64,000 nt of DNA. Source: Pseudomonas anguilliseptica (GTDB lineage Bacteria; Pseudomonadota; Gammaproteobacteria; Pseudomonadales; Pseudomonadaceae). The notes under the pieces were generated by a model that saw only the letters and a program-made list of their open reading frames with translations, did no database searches and had not been told where the DNA came from. Numbering within the stretch: position 1 is the first letter of the stretch; every line of letters begins with the position of its first letter. A program made the translations under genes and the position numbers. The stretch spans positions 539,402 through 603,401 of the forward strand of contig NZ_JAEIOI010000003.1 in NCBI RefSeq assembly GCF_021375795.1, read 5' to 3'. This document shows positions 36,384 to 45,869 of the stretch, piece by piece.

Positions 36384-36702
36384 CGCCGTTCTGTACTCGC
36401 TGTTGGCCCTGCTGCTGGCGGTGCTGGGCTTTGCCTGGCTCGCCCTGGCCTTGCCCAACCATTGGCGTCAGGTGCATCAAGGCGTGCAACAGACGGCGTC
36501 ACGGCAAGTCGCCCTGCGCAGCGGCGCCAGCCTGATGCTCGGGCTGTCATTGCTGTGCAGCCTGGCGGGCGATTCGCCGGCCATGGCCATCCTGCTGTGG
36601 CTGATGCTGCTGGGCGTCGCCACGCTGCTCGTCGCACTGACCCTGAACTGGCGCGCGCAATGGCTGGCCCTGCTTTGGCCAGTCCGGTCTCAGGCCGAGT
36701 GA
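36376..36702 (+). CDS. DUF3325 membrane protein, iron-uptake associated
   Basis: The 108-residue protein has three to four hydrophobic helices and begins MSDAVLYSLLALLLAVLGF. It fits DUF3325, the usual third partner after DUF3649 and PepSY genes. Its start lies inside the PepSY gene (8-base overlap), and its end overlaps the convergent PhoD-like gene by 13 bases. It is probably a small subunit of the same inner-membrane complex, which is inference from gene order. Confidence 0.75.
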   Translation: MSDAVLYSLLALLLAVLGFAWLALALPNHWRQVHQGVQQTASRQVALRSGASLMLGLSLLCSLAGDSPAMAILLWLMLLGVATLLVALTLNWRAQWLALLWPVRSQAE

Positions 36703-38687
36703 TCTGCCGACTGAGTTGCTACGCGGCGGGTAGGCGCCGTGCTCGCTGCGTTATCACGGTCATCGACAAAGGCCACCGCGGGCGAGCCATCGGCATTTAG
36801 CTGGTAGATCGCGCTCGGCTGGCCGTTGTCGTTGAACCACACCTGACCGAGCCCCGCGCCATTCCACAGGCGTTCGCCGGCCTTGCTGCGCGAGGGGATG
36901 CGCGGTTTGACCTGCATGCGCCGGCGCGTGGTCAGCCAGTTGAGCGGTGACCAGGGCGCGTAGAGCCAGCGGTTGAGGCGGTCGAACCAGTCGAGCAGGC
37001 GCGGCGGGAATTCGTTTTTCAGGCCGCTGCTGGTGATCTGCCAAAGCTTCGGCCCGCGCTTGCGCTGGCGAATCAACACCTCGTAGACAAACGAGTAATG
37101 CACATCGCCGGAGAGAATCACGTAGTTACCCGGCGTGCGCGAGTGGCGGAAGATATTCAGCATCACCTGCGCGGCGCCCCGGTGGGCCATCCAGTTTTCC
37201 GCGTCGACCATCAGCGGATGGCCGGCCCAGCTGAAGACCTTCTGGATGGTCTCGATCAGCTTGACGCCGAACATCGGCGCCGGCGAAACGATGATCGCCG
37301 ACGGCTGATCCAGCAGCGCCTGCTGAAACTCGCACAGCGCTTCCCAATCCAGCAGACCGGACGGCCGCTTGAGGTTGCGCTCGCTGCGCCAGCGTCGGGT
37401 GCGGGTGTCGAGCACCACCAGCGCCGGGCTGCTCGGCAGGACGAATTGCCACTGATGAAAGCTCAGCAGGCTGTCGATCAGCGCATCCTGCGGCTGGCTG
37501 TCCATATGGTTGGCAGCATCGCGGCCCTCGGTCATCGCGCGGATCATCTGCAGCGGCTCAGCAAACACATCCGGGTTATTGCCCCAGCCCTGGCACAGCA
37601 GGTAGGCGATCAACGCATTGCCGATGATGCGTTTGGAAAACGGGTGGCCGTAGGCGGTCTCTTCCCACTGAGCGGAGAGGTTCCAGTCATCGGTGATGTC
37701 GTGATCATCAAAGATCATCAGCGTCGGCAAATGGGCGAGGGCGCGGGCGACCTGGCCCAGCCCACCGCGAAAGACTTCGATGCGCTCACGCTCGGCCTGA
37801 TAACGCGGCACTTCCTCGGCGCTCAGCGCCGGCATCTCGGCATCCAGCAAGGTCCATGGCGTCGGCGACCAGACCAGCAGGTACATGGCCAACACTTCGG
37901 CACAGGTCACCAGGTGGTTATCGGCGCTGTTGGTGGTGAACACCGGTTTTTCCACACCACCGAAAAACCGCTCGCGCAGGGTTTCGTTGCTCTTCAGCGC
38001 TGGCAGCAGCTCGGCGCGCTGGTAGTAGCTGGCGGGATGCTGGTACAGCGCCGTGCTGTCAGCGACCACCGCACCTTCAAGGTGCTCGCCAAACAAACCC
38101 AGGCGTTCGATCACCTGATGAATCGCCCGCAGCAGCGGCCCGCTGACATCATCGGCGTAGATCTGATCGCCACTCATCAGCAGCAAGGCCGGGCGCTGCT
38201 CGGCGGCAGGCGCTTCGGCCAGCAGACGATCTGCGCAGAGTAGGCCATCGGCCGCCGGATGATGCGGCTTGCGGCAAGAGCCGTGCAGCAGATGATCCAG
38301 CCGCGCGCGCAGGACGAAATTGGCCTGGGTCGCGCCGTCGTACAGCAAGTGCGGCGCCCAGTCGGCGATGCCCATTTCAGACTGATACGGCTGTTCAATC
38401 AGCAGGTCGTAGTCGATCTGCACATCGCAGGGCAGCGGCGCGTCAAGTTTCAGATCAATCAGGTGGATAAACGCCTGCTCGCCCATCTGGATAACCTGGC
38501 AGCTGTCGCCAGCCAGCGGCAGCCGTTGTGGCTCGGGCATATCACCATGGCTCAACTGCAGGGTCAGCGATAAGGGGCGGCTGCCAACCAGCCAGAGCAC
38601 CAGGCGCTGCGCTTCCATGCGGCGCAGCAGCGGGCCGGCCAGCACCAGGGGCAGGTCAGCGTGGGCAACAGCGGTGGCGGTCGGCAT
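36690..38687 (-). CDS. PhoD-like metallophosphatase
   Basis: The 665-residue protein has PhoD-like metal motifs: LMSGDQIYADDV near residue 170, LMIFDDHDITDDWNLSAQ near 320, and ILSGDVHYSFVYE near 540. It has no signal peptide or Tat motif and is therefore probably cytoplasmic, unlike classical secreted PhoD. An N-terminal beta-rich domain of about 130 residues precedes the catalytic part. Relatives are annotated as alkaline phosphatase family proteins; the substrate is unknown. It converges on the iron operon with a 13-base overlap and may be cotranscribed with the Crp/Fnr gene upstream. Confidence 0.8.
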   Translation of the reverse strand: MPTATAVAHADLPLVLAGPLLRRMEAQRLVLWLVGSRPLSLTLQLSHGDMPEPQRLPLAGDSCQVIQMGEQAFIHLIDLKLDAPLPCDVQIDYDLLIEQPYQSEMGIADWAPHLLYDGATQANFVLRARLDHLLHGSCRKPHHPAADGLLCADRLLAEAPAAEQRPALLLMSGDQIYADDVSGPLLRAIHQVIERLGLFGEHLEGAVVADSTALYQHPASYYQRAELLPALKSNETLRERFFGGVEKPVFTTNSADNHLVTCAEVLAMYLLVWSPTPWTLLDAEMPALSAEEVPRYQAERERIEVFRGGLGQVARALAHLPTLMIFDDHDITDDWNLSAQWEETAYGHPFSKRIIGNALIAYLLCQGWGNNPDVFAEPLQMIRAMTEGRDAANHMDSQPQDALIDSLLSFHQWQFVLPSSPALVVLDTRTRRWRSERNLKRPSGLLDWEALCEFQQALLDQPSAIIVSPAPMFGVKLIETIQKVFSWAGHPLMVDAENWMAHRGAAQVMLNIFRHSRTPGNYVILSGDVHYSFVYEVLIRQRKRGPKLWQITSSGLKNEFPPRLLDWFDRLNRWLYAPWSPLNWLTTRRRMQVKPRIPSRSKAGERLWNGAGLGQVWFNDNGQPSAIYQLNADGSPAVAFVDDRDNAASTAPTRRVATQSADHSA

Positions 38688-38764
38688 CAGGGCGGCGGGC
38701 TCTACGCAAATAGGGTCGGTTATAGAGCGCCATTGTGCGGCAGAGGTTCAGTCTTTGCAGCCGC

Positions 38765-39448
38765 CTACTGCGCCGCCTGACGCAGGCGCGGCAGATCAAG
38801 GAGTTCGATCTCGCCATAGGTCAGCCGCAGGATGCCCTGAGCCTCCAGCTCCTTGAGGATCTGGTTGGTGGTCTGCCGGGAGATCGCCAGCATCAGCGCC
38901 AGCTGCTCCTGCGGCAGGTGCAGCACCCGGCGCGGCTCGCCCTCGCCATAGTTTTCCGCGATCAGCAGCAACCGCCTGGCCAGCCGTGGGGCAGCGGGCA
39001 GCAGGCTCATTTCTTCCAGGGCGATAAACGCCAGGCGCAGTTTGTGGCTCATCAACAGGGCGAAATCACGCCAGTACTGCGGTTGCTGTTCGAGCAGCGC
39101 CAGCAGCCGCGCCTGCGGCACCAGCAGCAAAGTCGCAGGGCCTTCGGCAAAGGCATCGTGGGTGCGTGGTTGGCCATCGAACAGGGAGATTTCGCCAAAC
39201 CAGTAGGGCGGCTCGACCAGGGTCAGCAGCGCTTCCTTGCCGGTGGCACTAACCGCACCAATGCGCATGCCACCCTCGACCACTGCATACAGGCCACAGG
39301 GTTTGTCGCCTCGACGAAACAGCACCTGACCGGGCGCCAGTTGCTGCACCTGGGCGGCGGCCAGCAGCGCCTCCTGTAATGCAGCGGGCAGGGCGCTGAA
39401 CCAGTGTCCCTGACGCAGACGTGCCTGATAGTGGTGGCCGCTGTTCAT
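38765..39448 (-). CDS. Crp/Fnr family transcriptional regulator
   Basis: The 227-residue protein has a cyclic-nucleotide-binding fold (about 20-135; GQVLFRRGDKPCGLYAVVEGGMRIG, WFGEISLFDGQPR) and a C-terminal winged helix (LPQEQLALMLAISRQTTNQILKELEAQG). It lacks the N-terminal Cys cluster of Fnr/Anr, so it is not an iron-sulfur oxygen sensor. The phosphate-binding motif is only partly like that of Crp, so the ligand is uncertain. It is divergent from the Mpo1-like gene and lies upstream of the PhoD-like gene on the same strand. Confidence 0.88.
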   Translation of the reverse strand: MNSGHHYQARLRQGHWFSALPAALQEALLAAAQVQQLAPGQVLFRRGDKPCGLYAVVEGGMRIGAVSATGKEALLTLVEPPYWFGEISLFDGQPRTHDAFAEGPATLLLVPQARLLALLEQQPQYWRDFALLMSHKLRLAFIALEEMSLLPAAPRLARRLLLIAENYGEGEPRRVLHLPQEQLALMLAISRQTTNQILKELEAQGILRLTYGEIELLDLPRLRQAAQ

Positions 39449-39540
39449 CGACAGCTCCAGGCGGTTTGTCGGCTAGCTGACAGAGCGCTGCGTGGGCGTG
39501 GGTTCATGCTGGCCACCTGTCTTGCATGAGGAAAATAATA

Positions 39541-40065
39541 ATGAAAACCCTGGTTGATCATCTGGCTCAATACGCGGCCTATCACCGCGACCAACGCAAT
39601 ATTCTCAGCCACTTTATCGGTATTCCACTGATCGTTGTGGCGGTGGCGGTGCTGCTGTCACGCCCGGGCTTCGAGCTGCTCGGCCTGTGGCTGTCCCCCG
39701 CACTGCTGGTGGCCGTGGCGGCGGGCGTGTTCTACCTGCGCCTGGACCTACGTTTCGGCCTGCTGATGGCGCTGCTGCTGGTGCTCAGCCTGTGGGCTGC
39801 GGCGGGCCTGGCCGTGCAATCGACGGCGGTGTGGCTGAGCGGCGGCATAGGCCTGTTTGTGATCGGCTGGATTATTCAGTTTGTCGGCCATTACTACGAA
39901 GGACGCAAGCCGGCGTTTGTCGATGACGTGATGGGCCTGGTCATCGGCCCGCTGTTCGTCGCTGCCGAAGCGGCCTTCCTGCTGGGCCTGCGCAAAGAGG
40001 TAGAGCAGGCCATCGTCGAACGCGCCGGCCCGACCTGTATTCGTGAGAAAAAAGCCACTGCTTGA
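39541..40065 (+). CDS. Mpo1-like (DUF962) membrane protein
   Basis: The 174-residue protein begins MKTLVDHLAQYAAYHRDQRNILSHFIGIPL; the paired His in H-x3-RN-x3-HFIG and a second pair around QFVGHYYEG match Mpo1/YGL010w. Yeast Mpo1 is a dioxygenase that shortens 2-hydroxy fatty acids by alpha-oxidation. Four hydrophobic helices lie between the motifs. The ATG at 39541 is preferred over 39526 because AGGAAA lies between them. It is divergent from a Crp/Fnr gene. Activity in bacteria is inferred from the yeast enzyme. Confidence 0.82.
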   Translation: MKTLVDHLAQYAAYHRDQRNILSHFIGIPLIVVAVAVLLSRPGFELLGLWLSPALLVAVAAGVFYLRLDLRFGLLMALLLVLSLWAAAGLAVQSTAVWLSGGIGLFVIGWIIQFVGHYYEGRKPAFVDDVMGLVIGPLFVAAEAAFLLGLRKEVEQAIVERAGPTCIREKKATA

Positions 40066-40093
40066 AACTACTAGGCCGCCATCAGCGGCCTCC

Positions 40094-40222
40094 TAGAACC
40101 GATCCGGGTCTCGCGAGCTAGAGCGAGACAAGGCAAAAATGGCCGAGGGCGCGGAGTTTACGACTGTAAATGAGCAGCCCGAGGCCATTTTTAACGCAGT
40201 ATCGCCGACGCGCAGCAGACCC
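40094..40222. repeat. Dispersed intergenic palindromic element, full copy
   Basis: This 129-bp element starts TAGAACC and ends near CAGCAGACC. Inside are arms AAAAATGGCC (40135-40144) and GGCCATTTTT (40183-40192) around a smaller hairpin TTTAC-GACT-GTAAA (40157-40170). A second copy at 56070-56155, in the opposite orientation, shares TAGAACC, CTAGAGCGAG and TAACGCAGTATCG but lacks the internal 56 bases. It lies between two genes with no coding frame of its own, consistent with a small non-autonomous repeat. Confidence 0.8.
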
Positions 40223-40232
40223 ATGACAGACC

Positions 40233-40976
40233 TCAATACATCGCCATCCATTGCGTGGTCAGCGACCGCGTATGGCGATACACGGTGATCGGCGCAAAGG
40301 GTCGACCCGAAGCGCTTTGCAGGGCGCTGCTCTGGCTATTGAGATCGACCAGCGCGGCCTTGAGGTAATCCCAGCGGGTTTTCAACTTGCCCACCTGTGG
40401 GTCGGCCTTGCCATCCAGCGCGGCCAGTTGCTCATCCACCGACGGCACAATCTTGCGTTCATCCTGACCGAGGTAGGTGTCGGGCTGCTCGCGGGCGGTT
40501 TCGAAATTGCCGAAGTAGGCACGGCTGAGGTACTGCACCGAGAGGTATTCGAGCTTGGCGGACAGTTCGCTGTCAGCCGGCCCGGCCAGCTTGCGGGTTT
40601 CCTCGAGCACGCCGAGCAGGGCTTTGCTGAGGTCCTCGGGGTAGCGCCAGGGCATGTCATCTTCACTCGGGCCGAAAGCCACGCCACGACGAATCTGCAC
40701 CACCAGTTCCTGATGGGCGCTGCGCAGCGTATCGCTGCTTTGCGGCAGGCTCTGCACCGCAGCGGCCAGGGCTTGCAGGTCGGTTTCCAGGGCGTCCTGA
40801 TGTTTCTTTTGGAAACCTTCGCCGCGTAACAGCATCAGGCTGCTGGTGACCCGACTGGCCTGCACCTGAACCTGTTCCTGCGGGGTGACGGCCTGGGCAT
40901 AGGTCAGCGGCGAGAGGCCGGCGAACAGGCCGAGAATGACGAGCAATAGCGGGCGACATAGCGCTGTAGAACGCAT
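40233..40976 (-). CDS. Exported protein of unknown function
   Basis: The 247-residue protein has a signal peptide with likely cleavage after LSPLTYA (about residue 27). The mature part is mostly helical (VTSSLMLLRGEGFQKKHQDALETDLQALAAAVQ). No Cys remains in the mature region and no family motif is recognised. AGGAG lies about nine bases before the start. It ends 11 bases from the dispersed repeat and stands alone between the Mpo1-like gene and the XRE regulator. A periplasmic location is the only firm prediction. Confidence 0.65.
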   Translation of the reverse strand: MRSTALCRPLLLVILGLFAGLSPLTYAQAVTPQEQVQVQASRVTSSLMLLRGEGFQKKHQDALETDLQALAAAVQSLPQSSDTLRSAHQELVVQIRRGVAFGPSEDDMPWRYPEDLSKALLGVLEETRKLAGPADSELSAKLEYLSVQYLSRAYFGNFETAREQPDTYLGQDERKIVPSVDEQLAALDGKADPQVGKLKTRWDYLKAALVDLNSQSSALQSASGRPFAPITVYRHTRSLTTQWMAMY

Positions 40977-41077
40977 TGTGGGTGTGCTCCTTATTATTTT
41001 TGTGAGCAGTGCTGAGTGGGCTCAGCGGTACATTCGCGGGCAACAGGGTACTGCACTGGCCAACAGAGAAAAGCAGC

Positions 41078-41890
41078 CTAAAGAGTGATTTCGTCGGAAA
41101 GATGCGCCTTTTCGGCCAAATCGCGCAGGTATTGCGCACTGAAGGCATCCGCTGGGAAGAAGGTTTCCAGGGCCAGTTCCGCCAGGGTGATGTCGTTGGC
41201 AGTGCCGAATACCGTGGTCGTGCCAATCAGGCTGACCACGCCCTGCTCGCTGGCAAACTGCAACGGCATCAGCACCACATCCGTGTCGGCCGGCGGCGCT
41301 GCAACAGGGCCGGGATAGGCGTTCGGCTCGTCCCACAACGCTTGCAACTGAGCATCGCCACTGACCTGTATATCACGCTGCAAGCGCGCCAGCAGGTAGG
41401 CGCGCCACGCTCCCAGGTTGACGATGCGCGGCGCCAAGCCACCCGGATGCAGACTCAGGCGCATGACATTGATCGGCGGCGTCAGCAGCTCGGGGGCAAT
41501 GCCTTGCAGAAAAGGTGCAAGGGCGCTGTTGACCGCCAGCAGGTTCCAATGCCGGTCGATGGTCAGTGCCGGGTAAGGCTCGTGGGCCTTGAGCAGCAGT
41601 TCGATGGCACTGCGTGCGGCCTCCATGGCTGGCTCGGACAGCGCATGCTGAGTGAACAGCGGCGCATAGCCGGCAGCGCTGAGCAGTCGATTGCGTTCGC
41701 GCAGCGGAATGTCCAGCTGCTCGGCGAGCAACAGCAGCATCTCGCGGCTGGGCTGGGCGCGCCCGGTTTCAACAAAGCTCAGGTGGCGCGTGGAAATTTC
41801 AGCCTCGCAAGCGAGGTCGAGCTGGCTAAGACGACGATGCTGGCGCCACTGGCGCAGCAGAGCCCCGACGGGCTGGATTTGACTGTTCAT
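41078..41890 (-). CDS. XRE regulator with MmyB-like ligand domain
   Basis: The 270-residue protein has an N-terminal XRE helix-turn-helix (LLRQWRQHRRLSQLDLACEAEISTRHLSFVE, split by its turn) and a C-terminal MmyB-like (MLTR) ligand-binding domain from about residue 95 (WNLLAVNSALAPFLQGIAPELL). This family typically responds to small ligands, possibly fatty acids. The ATG at 41890 gives the usual short leader; upstream in-frame codons have no ribosome site. It is divergent from a small membrane protein gene, with a short dyad between them. Confidence 0.87.
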   Translation of the reverse strand: MNSQIQPVGALLRQWRQHRRLSQLDLACEAEISTRHLSFVETGRAQPSREMLLLLAEQLDIPLRERNRLLSAAGYAPLFTQHALSEPAMEAARSAIELLLKAHEPYPALTIDRHWNLLAVNSALAPFLQGIAPELLTPPINVMRLSLHPGGLAPRIVNLGAWRAYLLARLQRDIQVSGDAQLQALWDEPNAYPGPVAAPPADTDVVLMPLQFASEQGVVSLIGTTTVFGTANDITLAELALETFFPADAFSAQYLRDLAEKAHLSDEITL

Positions 41891-41926
41891 GGGCATCGAC
41901 GATAGACCAGCCACGTCATGGCGGCC

Positions 41927-41943
41927 ATTACCTGCGAGGTAAT
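41927..41943. promoter_or_regulatory. Dyad between XRE and membrane protein genes
   Basis: ATTACC-TGCGA-GGTAAT is a perfect 6-bp inverted repeat with a 5-base centre, 36 bases upstream of the XRE start and 72 bases upstream of the membrane protein start. Its position fits an operator for the XRE regulator. Confidence 0.5.
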
Positions 41944-42015
41944 CGACGTAACGCACAGATCGGCGAAATCTAAGTGCAAGCCGCTATTTCGACGGTTCTT
42001 TACGGAGACTTCGCC

Positions 42016-42447
42016 ATGACCACCTTGCAACCTTCGCTGTTACTGCGCCGTGCCCTGCTCGCCGATGGCCTGGTCGGCGTGATCACCACGGCGCAACTCC
42101 TGCTGCTGGCTGACTGGCTCAGCAGTCTGTTGGCCCTGCCGGGTGAATTCCTCTTCGGCGTTGGCGTGGTGCTGATTCCGCTGGTGGCCTTTCTGCTCTG
42201 GCTATCGCGCCGTGAAAGCATGGCGCGGGCAGCGGTCTACACGGTGATCGGCCTGAATGCGCTATGGGTGGTGCTCAGCCTGCTGGTGCTGCTCAGCGGC
42301 TGGTTCACACCGAACGCGCTGGGCTACGCCTTCGTGCTCGTCCAGGCTGTTGTGGTGCTGGTGTTTATCGAGCTGGAGTGGCTGGGGCTGAAGCGCTCGC
42401 AGCTTGTCGGCGGAGAGTTTGCCCCGGCATCAGTGAGTGCTCAGTAA
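42016..42447 (+). CDS. Four-helix membrane protein, unknown function
   Basis: The 143-residue protein has four hydrophobic helices (about 10-35, 45-65, 75-97 and 103-123) and short polar loops. It has no motif I can assign. The ATG at 42016 has GGAG eight bases upstream; an in-frame ATG at 41974 lies in the presumed control region and is rejected. The divergent XRE regulator is likely to control it. It overlaps the modC stop by 18 bases on the opposite strand. Confidence 0.7.
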   Translation: MTTLQPSLLLRRALLADGLVGVITTAQLLLLADWLSSLLALPGEFLFGVGVVLIPLVAFLLWLSRRESMARAAVYTVIGLNALWVVLSLLVLLSGWFTPNALGYAFVLVQAVVVLVFIELEWLGLKRSQLVGGEFAPASVSAQ

Positions 42448-43572
42448 CGACACCGACTTGACCTGTGCCCAGAGAGACTGCTCGCGCTGGATCTGCAGGC
42501 GGTCGAAGGAGTAACGGGTGATGCGGGCGATCAGTTGCTCGCCGCCCACCTGCACACGTACCAGCACGTGAGCCTGCTCGGCAACGTTGATCCAGTCCAC
42601 TACTCGCGCTGGCAAGAGGTTAAGCACGCTGCTGTCCTCGGCCTGTTGCAGGCAAAGGCTGACATCCCGTGCCTTGACCTTGATCCGCACCGACTGGCCT
42701 AGCGGCAGCGGCCCGTGGGGCAAGCGCAGGTTGATCTGGCTATCCGGCAATTGCAGGTAGAGCAGCCCGTAGGCATGGTCATGGGCGGTAACTACGCCAT
42801 CAACCACCGCCTCCGCATCGTCCTCGAAGACAAACGGCAGGTCGGCGCGCAGCAGGGTTTCCTTTAATGGGCCACTGGCGCTGACCTTGCCGTCCTCCAG
42901 CAACACCAGATGATCGGCCAGGCGCGCCACCTCATCCGGCGAGTGGCTGACGTAGACAATTGGAATCTCCAGCTCCTGATGCAGGCGCTCCAGATAGGGC
43001 AGCACCTCCTGCTTGCGCTTGAGATCGAGGGATGCCAGCGGCTCATCCAGCAACAGCAGGCTCGGGCTGGTCAGCAGGGCGCGGGCAATGCCTACGCGCT
43101 GCTGTTCGCCGCCGGACAACTTGCCTGGCAAGCGCTCCAGCAGATGCTCAATGCCGAGCAATTCAACCGCCTGCTCCAGGGCAATCCGCCGCTGCGCGGT
43201 GGGGATGCGCTTCAGCCCGTACTGCAGATTGCGCCGCACGGTGAGGTGGGCAAACAGATTGGCATCCTGAAACACGTAACCTACGGCGCGTTGATGCGCT
43301 GGGACGAAGATGCCCTGGGCGCTGTCCTGCCACAGCTCACCGTTGACTTGCAGGTAGCCTGCGCTCGGCTGATCCAGCCCGGCAAAACAGCGCAGGCAGC
43401 TGGTCTTGCCCGAGCCAGAATGGCCGAACAGCGCGCTGACGCCGCGACCGGGCAGGTTCAGCTCAACATCCAGGGTGAAACCGGCATGCTCCACCTTGAA
43501 ACGCGCCTGGATTTCACCCGCCCCGGCGACTGTACGAATCGCCGGATTGCGCCGCGCCAATGGCCAGATCAT
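42430..43572 (-). CDS. modC: Molybdate ABC transporter ATP-binding protein
   Basis: The 380-residue ATPase energises molybdate import. It has Walker A GHSGSGKT, signature [16 protein letters not shown] and Walker [13 protein letters not shown], then a C-terminal TOBE/Mop molybdate-binding domain (about 295-375; [12 protein letters not shown]). The ATG overlaps the modB stop codon (ATGA), which fixes the start. The same frame stays open for 196 codons further upstream, but that part lies across modB and is not coding. Order modA-modB-modC is complete. Confidence 0.95.
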   Translation of the reverse strand: MIWPLARRNPAIRTVAGAGEIQARFKVEHAGFTLDVELNLPGRGVSALFGHSGSGKTSCLRCFAGLDQPSAGYLQVNGELWQDSAQGIFVPAHQRAVGYVFQDANLFAHLTVRRNLQYGLKRIPTAQRRIALEQAVELLGIEHLLERLPGKLSGGEQQRVGIARALLTSPSLLLLDEPLASLDLKRKQEVLPYLERLHQELEIPIVYVSHSPDEVARLADHLVLLEDGKVSASGPLKETLLRADLPFVFEDDAEAVVDGVVTAHDHAYGLLYLQLPDSQINLRLPHGPLPLGQSVRIKVKARDVSLCLQQAEDSSVLNLLPARVVDWINVAEQAHVLVRVQVGGEQLIARITRYSFDRLQIQREQSLWAQVKSVSLLSTH

Positions 43573-44261
43573 TGCCACACCCGCGTGCTGCTGCGCCCGC
43601 TGCTTCGACCAGAGTAGAGCGCCAGCAGCACGATAAAGGAAAACAGCACCATACCGCCCGCAAGCCAGTGAGCCTGGGCGTACTCCATGGTTTCCACATG
43701 GTTGTAGATCTGCACTGACGCCACTTGGGTCTTGCCGGGGATATTGCCGCCAATCATCAGCACCACGCCGAACTCGCCCACGGTATGGGCAAAACCGAGA
43801 ATCGAAGCCGTAATAAAGCCCGGCTTGGCCAGCGGCAGCACCACCGTGAAGAACGCATCCCAAGGCCCGGCGCGCAGCGTCGCCGCCGCCTCCAGCGGGG
43901 CACGGCCAATCGCCTCGAAAGCGTTCTGCAGCGGCTGCACGACAAAGGGCAGGGAATAGAACACTGAGCCGATCACCAGCCCGGTAAAGGTAAACGTCAG
44001 GGTGCCGAGGCCGAGGCTCTGGGTCAGTTGGCCGATAACGCCATGCGGGCCCATGCTCACCAGCAAGTAGAAACCAATCACCGTCGGCGGCAGCACCAGC
44101 GGCAGCGCGACGATCGCACCAATCGGCTGCTTCCAGCGCGACGCCGTACGCGCCAGCCACCAGGCAATCGGTGTACCGATCAGCAGCAGCAACAGGGTGG
44201 TCAGCGATGCCAGCTCAAGCGTCAGCAGGACCGCAGCGAAATCAGCTTTGCTCAGTGGCAT
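43569..44261 (-). CDS. modB: Molybdate ABC transporter permease
   Basis: The 230-residue inner-membrane permease has about five to six helices and the ABC-permease EAA loop [22 protein letters not shown] followed by LPLAKPGFI. It pairs with ModC. Its start lies 55 bases after the modA stop, and a strong hairpin sits in that gap. Its stop overlaps the modC start. Confidence 0.95.
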   Translation of the reverse strand: MPLSKADFAAVLLTLELASLTTLLLLLIGTPIAWWLARTASRWKQPIGAIVALPLVLPPTVIGFYLLVSMGPHGVIGQLTQSLGLGTLTFTFTGLVIGSVFYSLPFVVQPLQNAFEAIGRAPLEAAATLRAGPWDAFFTVVLPLAKPGFITASILGFAHTVGEFGVVLMIGGNIPGKTQVASVQIYNHVETMEYAQAHWLAGGMVLFSFIVLLALYSGRSSGRSSTRVWQ

Positions 44262-44287
44262 TGCACAAACCTTTCAATGACAGATGC

Positions 44288-44308
44288 AGCCCGGATGCAC
44301 TCCGGGCT
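44288..44308. repeat. REP-like hairpin between modA and modB
   Basis: AGCCCGGA-TGCAC-TCCGGGCT is a perfect 8-bp stem in the 55-bp space between modA and modB. It resembles the short GTAGCCCGGATG repeats scattered in Pseudomonas genomes. There is no T-run, so it would act by mRNA stabilisation or partial attenuation rather than full termination. Confidence 0.65.
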
Positions 44309-44316
44309 ACGACAGC

Positions 44317-45099
<783 letters not shown>

Positions 45100-45117
45100 T
45101 CAGCTTATGAACCCATA

Positions 45118-45143
45118 TCGCTATATACAAAAAGATACAGCGA
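45118..45143. promoter_or_regulatory. ModE-type operator upstream of modA
   Basis: TCGCTATATA and ATACAGCGA form an imperfect dyad with an A-rich centre. It resembles E. coli ModE boxes (CGNTATATA with its mirror). It lies 43-68 bases before the modA ATG, where ModE-molybdate would repress the operon. No modE gene is in the window. Confidence 0.7.
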
Positions 45144-45235
45144 ATAAATCGTTCCTACGAGCTAGGCAAATGCACTGCGATCATCCAATGGGGGAGATGG
45201 GCATCCTTGAAGAATCAGACTCGCAAGTCAAGTTT

Positions 45236-45865
45236 TTAACTGCGGCTACGCCAGACGCTGGCCAGCCAGGGCTGCTGGTCACGCGGTAAGCCGGCTGGAC
45301 GATAGTAGTGCTGCAGCTCGCTGAAGCCGGCCGCATTGAGCAACACGCGCCAGTTGGCCAGATCGTGATAGGCGCCGTAGCGCTCACCATTCCAACCTTC
45401 CTGGTTATCGCCACGGGGATTGGAGCTGAACAGCACGCCGCCCGGCTTGAGAGTGGCATGCAGTTGCTTGAGTACCCGCGGCAGTTCCTGGCGGGGGATA
45501 TGAAACAGTGAAGCATTGGCGAACACGCCATCGAAGCGTTCAGGCGGCAGGTCGAGGGCAAGAAAATTCTGCTGCCAGGCCTCGCAGCCACTGTCGGCGC
45601 GGGCCATTTCGATAAAGCGCACGCAGCCGTCCAAACCAACAGCACTGTGGCCCATGGCGCTGAACGTGCGCAGATCGCGCCCCGGGCCGCAGCCAAAATC
45701 GAGAATCTGGTAGGGCGCAGTGGCCTGAATATGCGTGAGCAGGGCGGCAATATTCTGGCTGACATCGTGGTCGCGAGTGCCTTCACGAAAGTCTTCGGCA
45801 CAGTCCTGATAGTGGCGCAGGGTCAGCGCGCTGATCTGCGCCAGGTCATCCGCGCTCAACCCCAC
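45236..45865 (-). CDS. Class I SAM-dependent methyltransferase
   Basis: The 209-residue protein has SAM motif I ILDFGCGPGRDLRTF (about residues 52-66), an acidic residue in AVGLDGCVRFI, and post-I FDGVFANASLFHI. I chose the GTG at 45865, which starts four bases after the aroE stop and has GAGGG eight bases upstream; the long upstream frame across aroE is rejected. It probably shares a transcript with hemF and aroE. The substrate is unknown. Confidence 0.8.
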   Translation of the reverse strand: MGLSADDLAQISALTLRHYQDCAEDFREGTRDHDVSQNIAALLTHIQATAPYQILDFGCGPGRDLRTFSAMGHSAVGLDGCVRFIEMARADSGCEAWQQNFLALDLPPERFDGVFANASLFHIPRQELPRVLKQLHATLKPGGVLFSSNPRGDNQEGWNGERYGAYHDLANWRVLLNAAGFSELQHYYRPAGLPRDQQPWLASVWRSRS

Positions 45866-45869
45866 GGTT

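Noticed and set aside
43573..44160. A 196-codon upstream extension of the modC reading frame
   Set aside because: It lies wholly across modB in another frame, is rich in Arg/Ala/Gly as expected from a GC-rich shadow, and the modC ATG overlaps the modB stop as in a normal operon.
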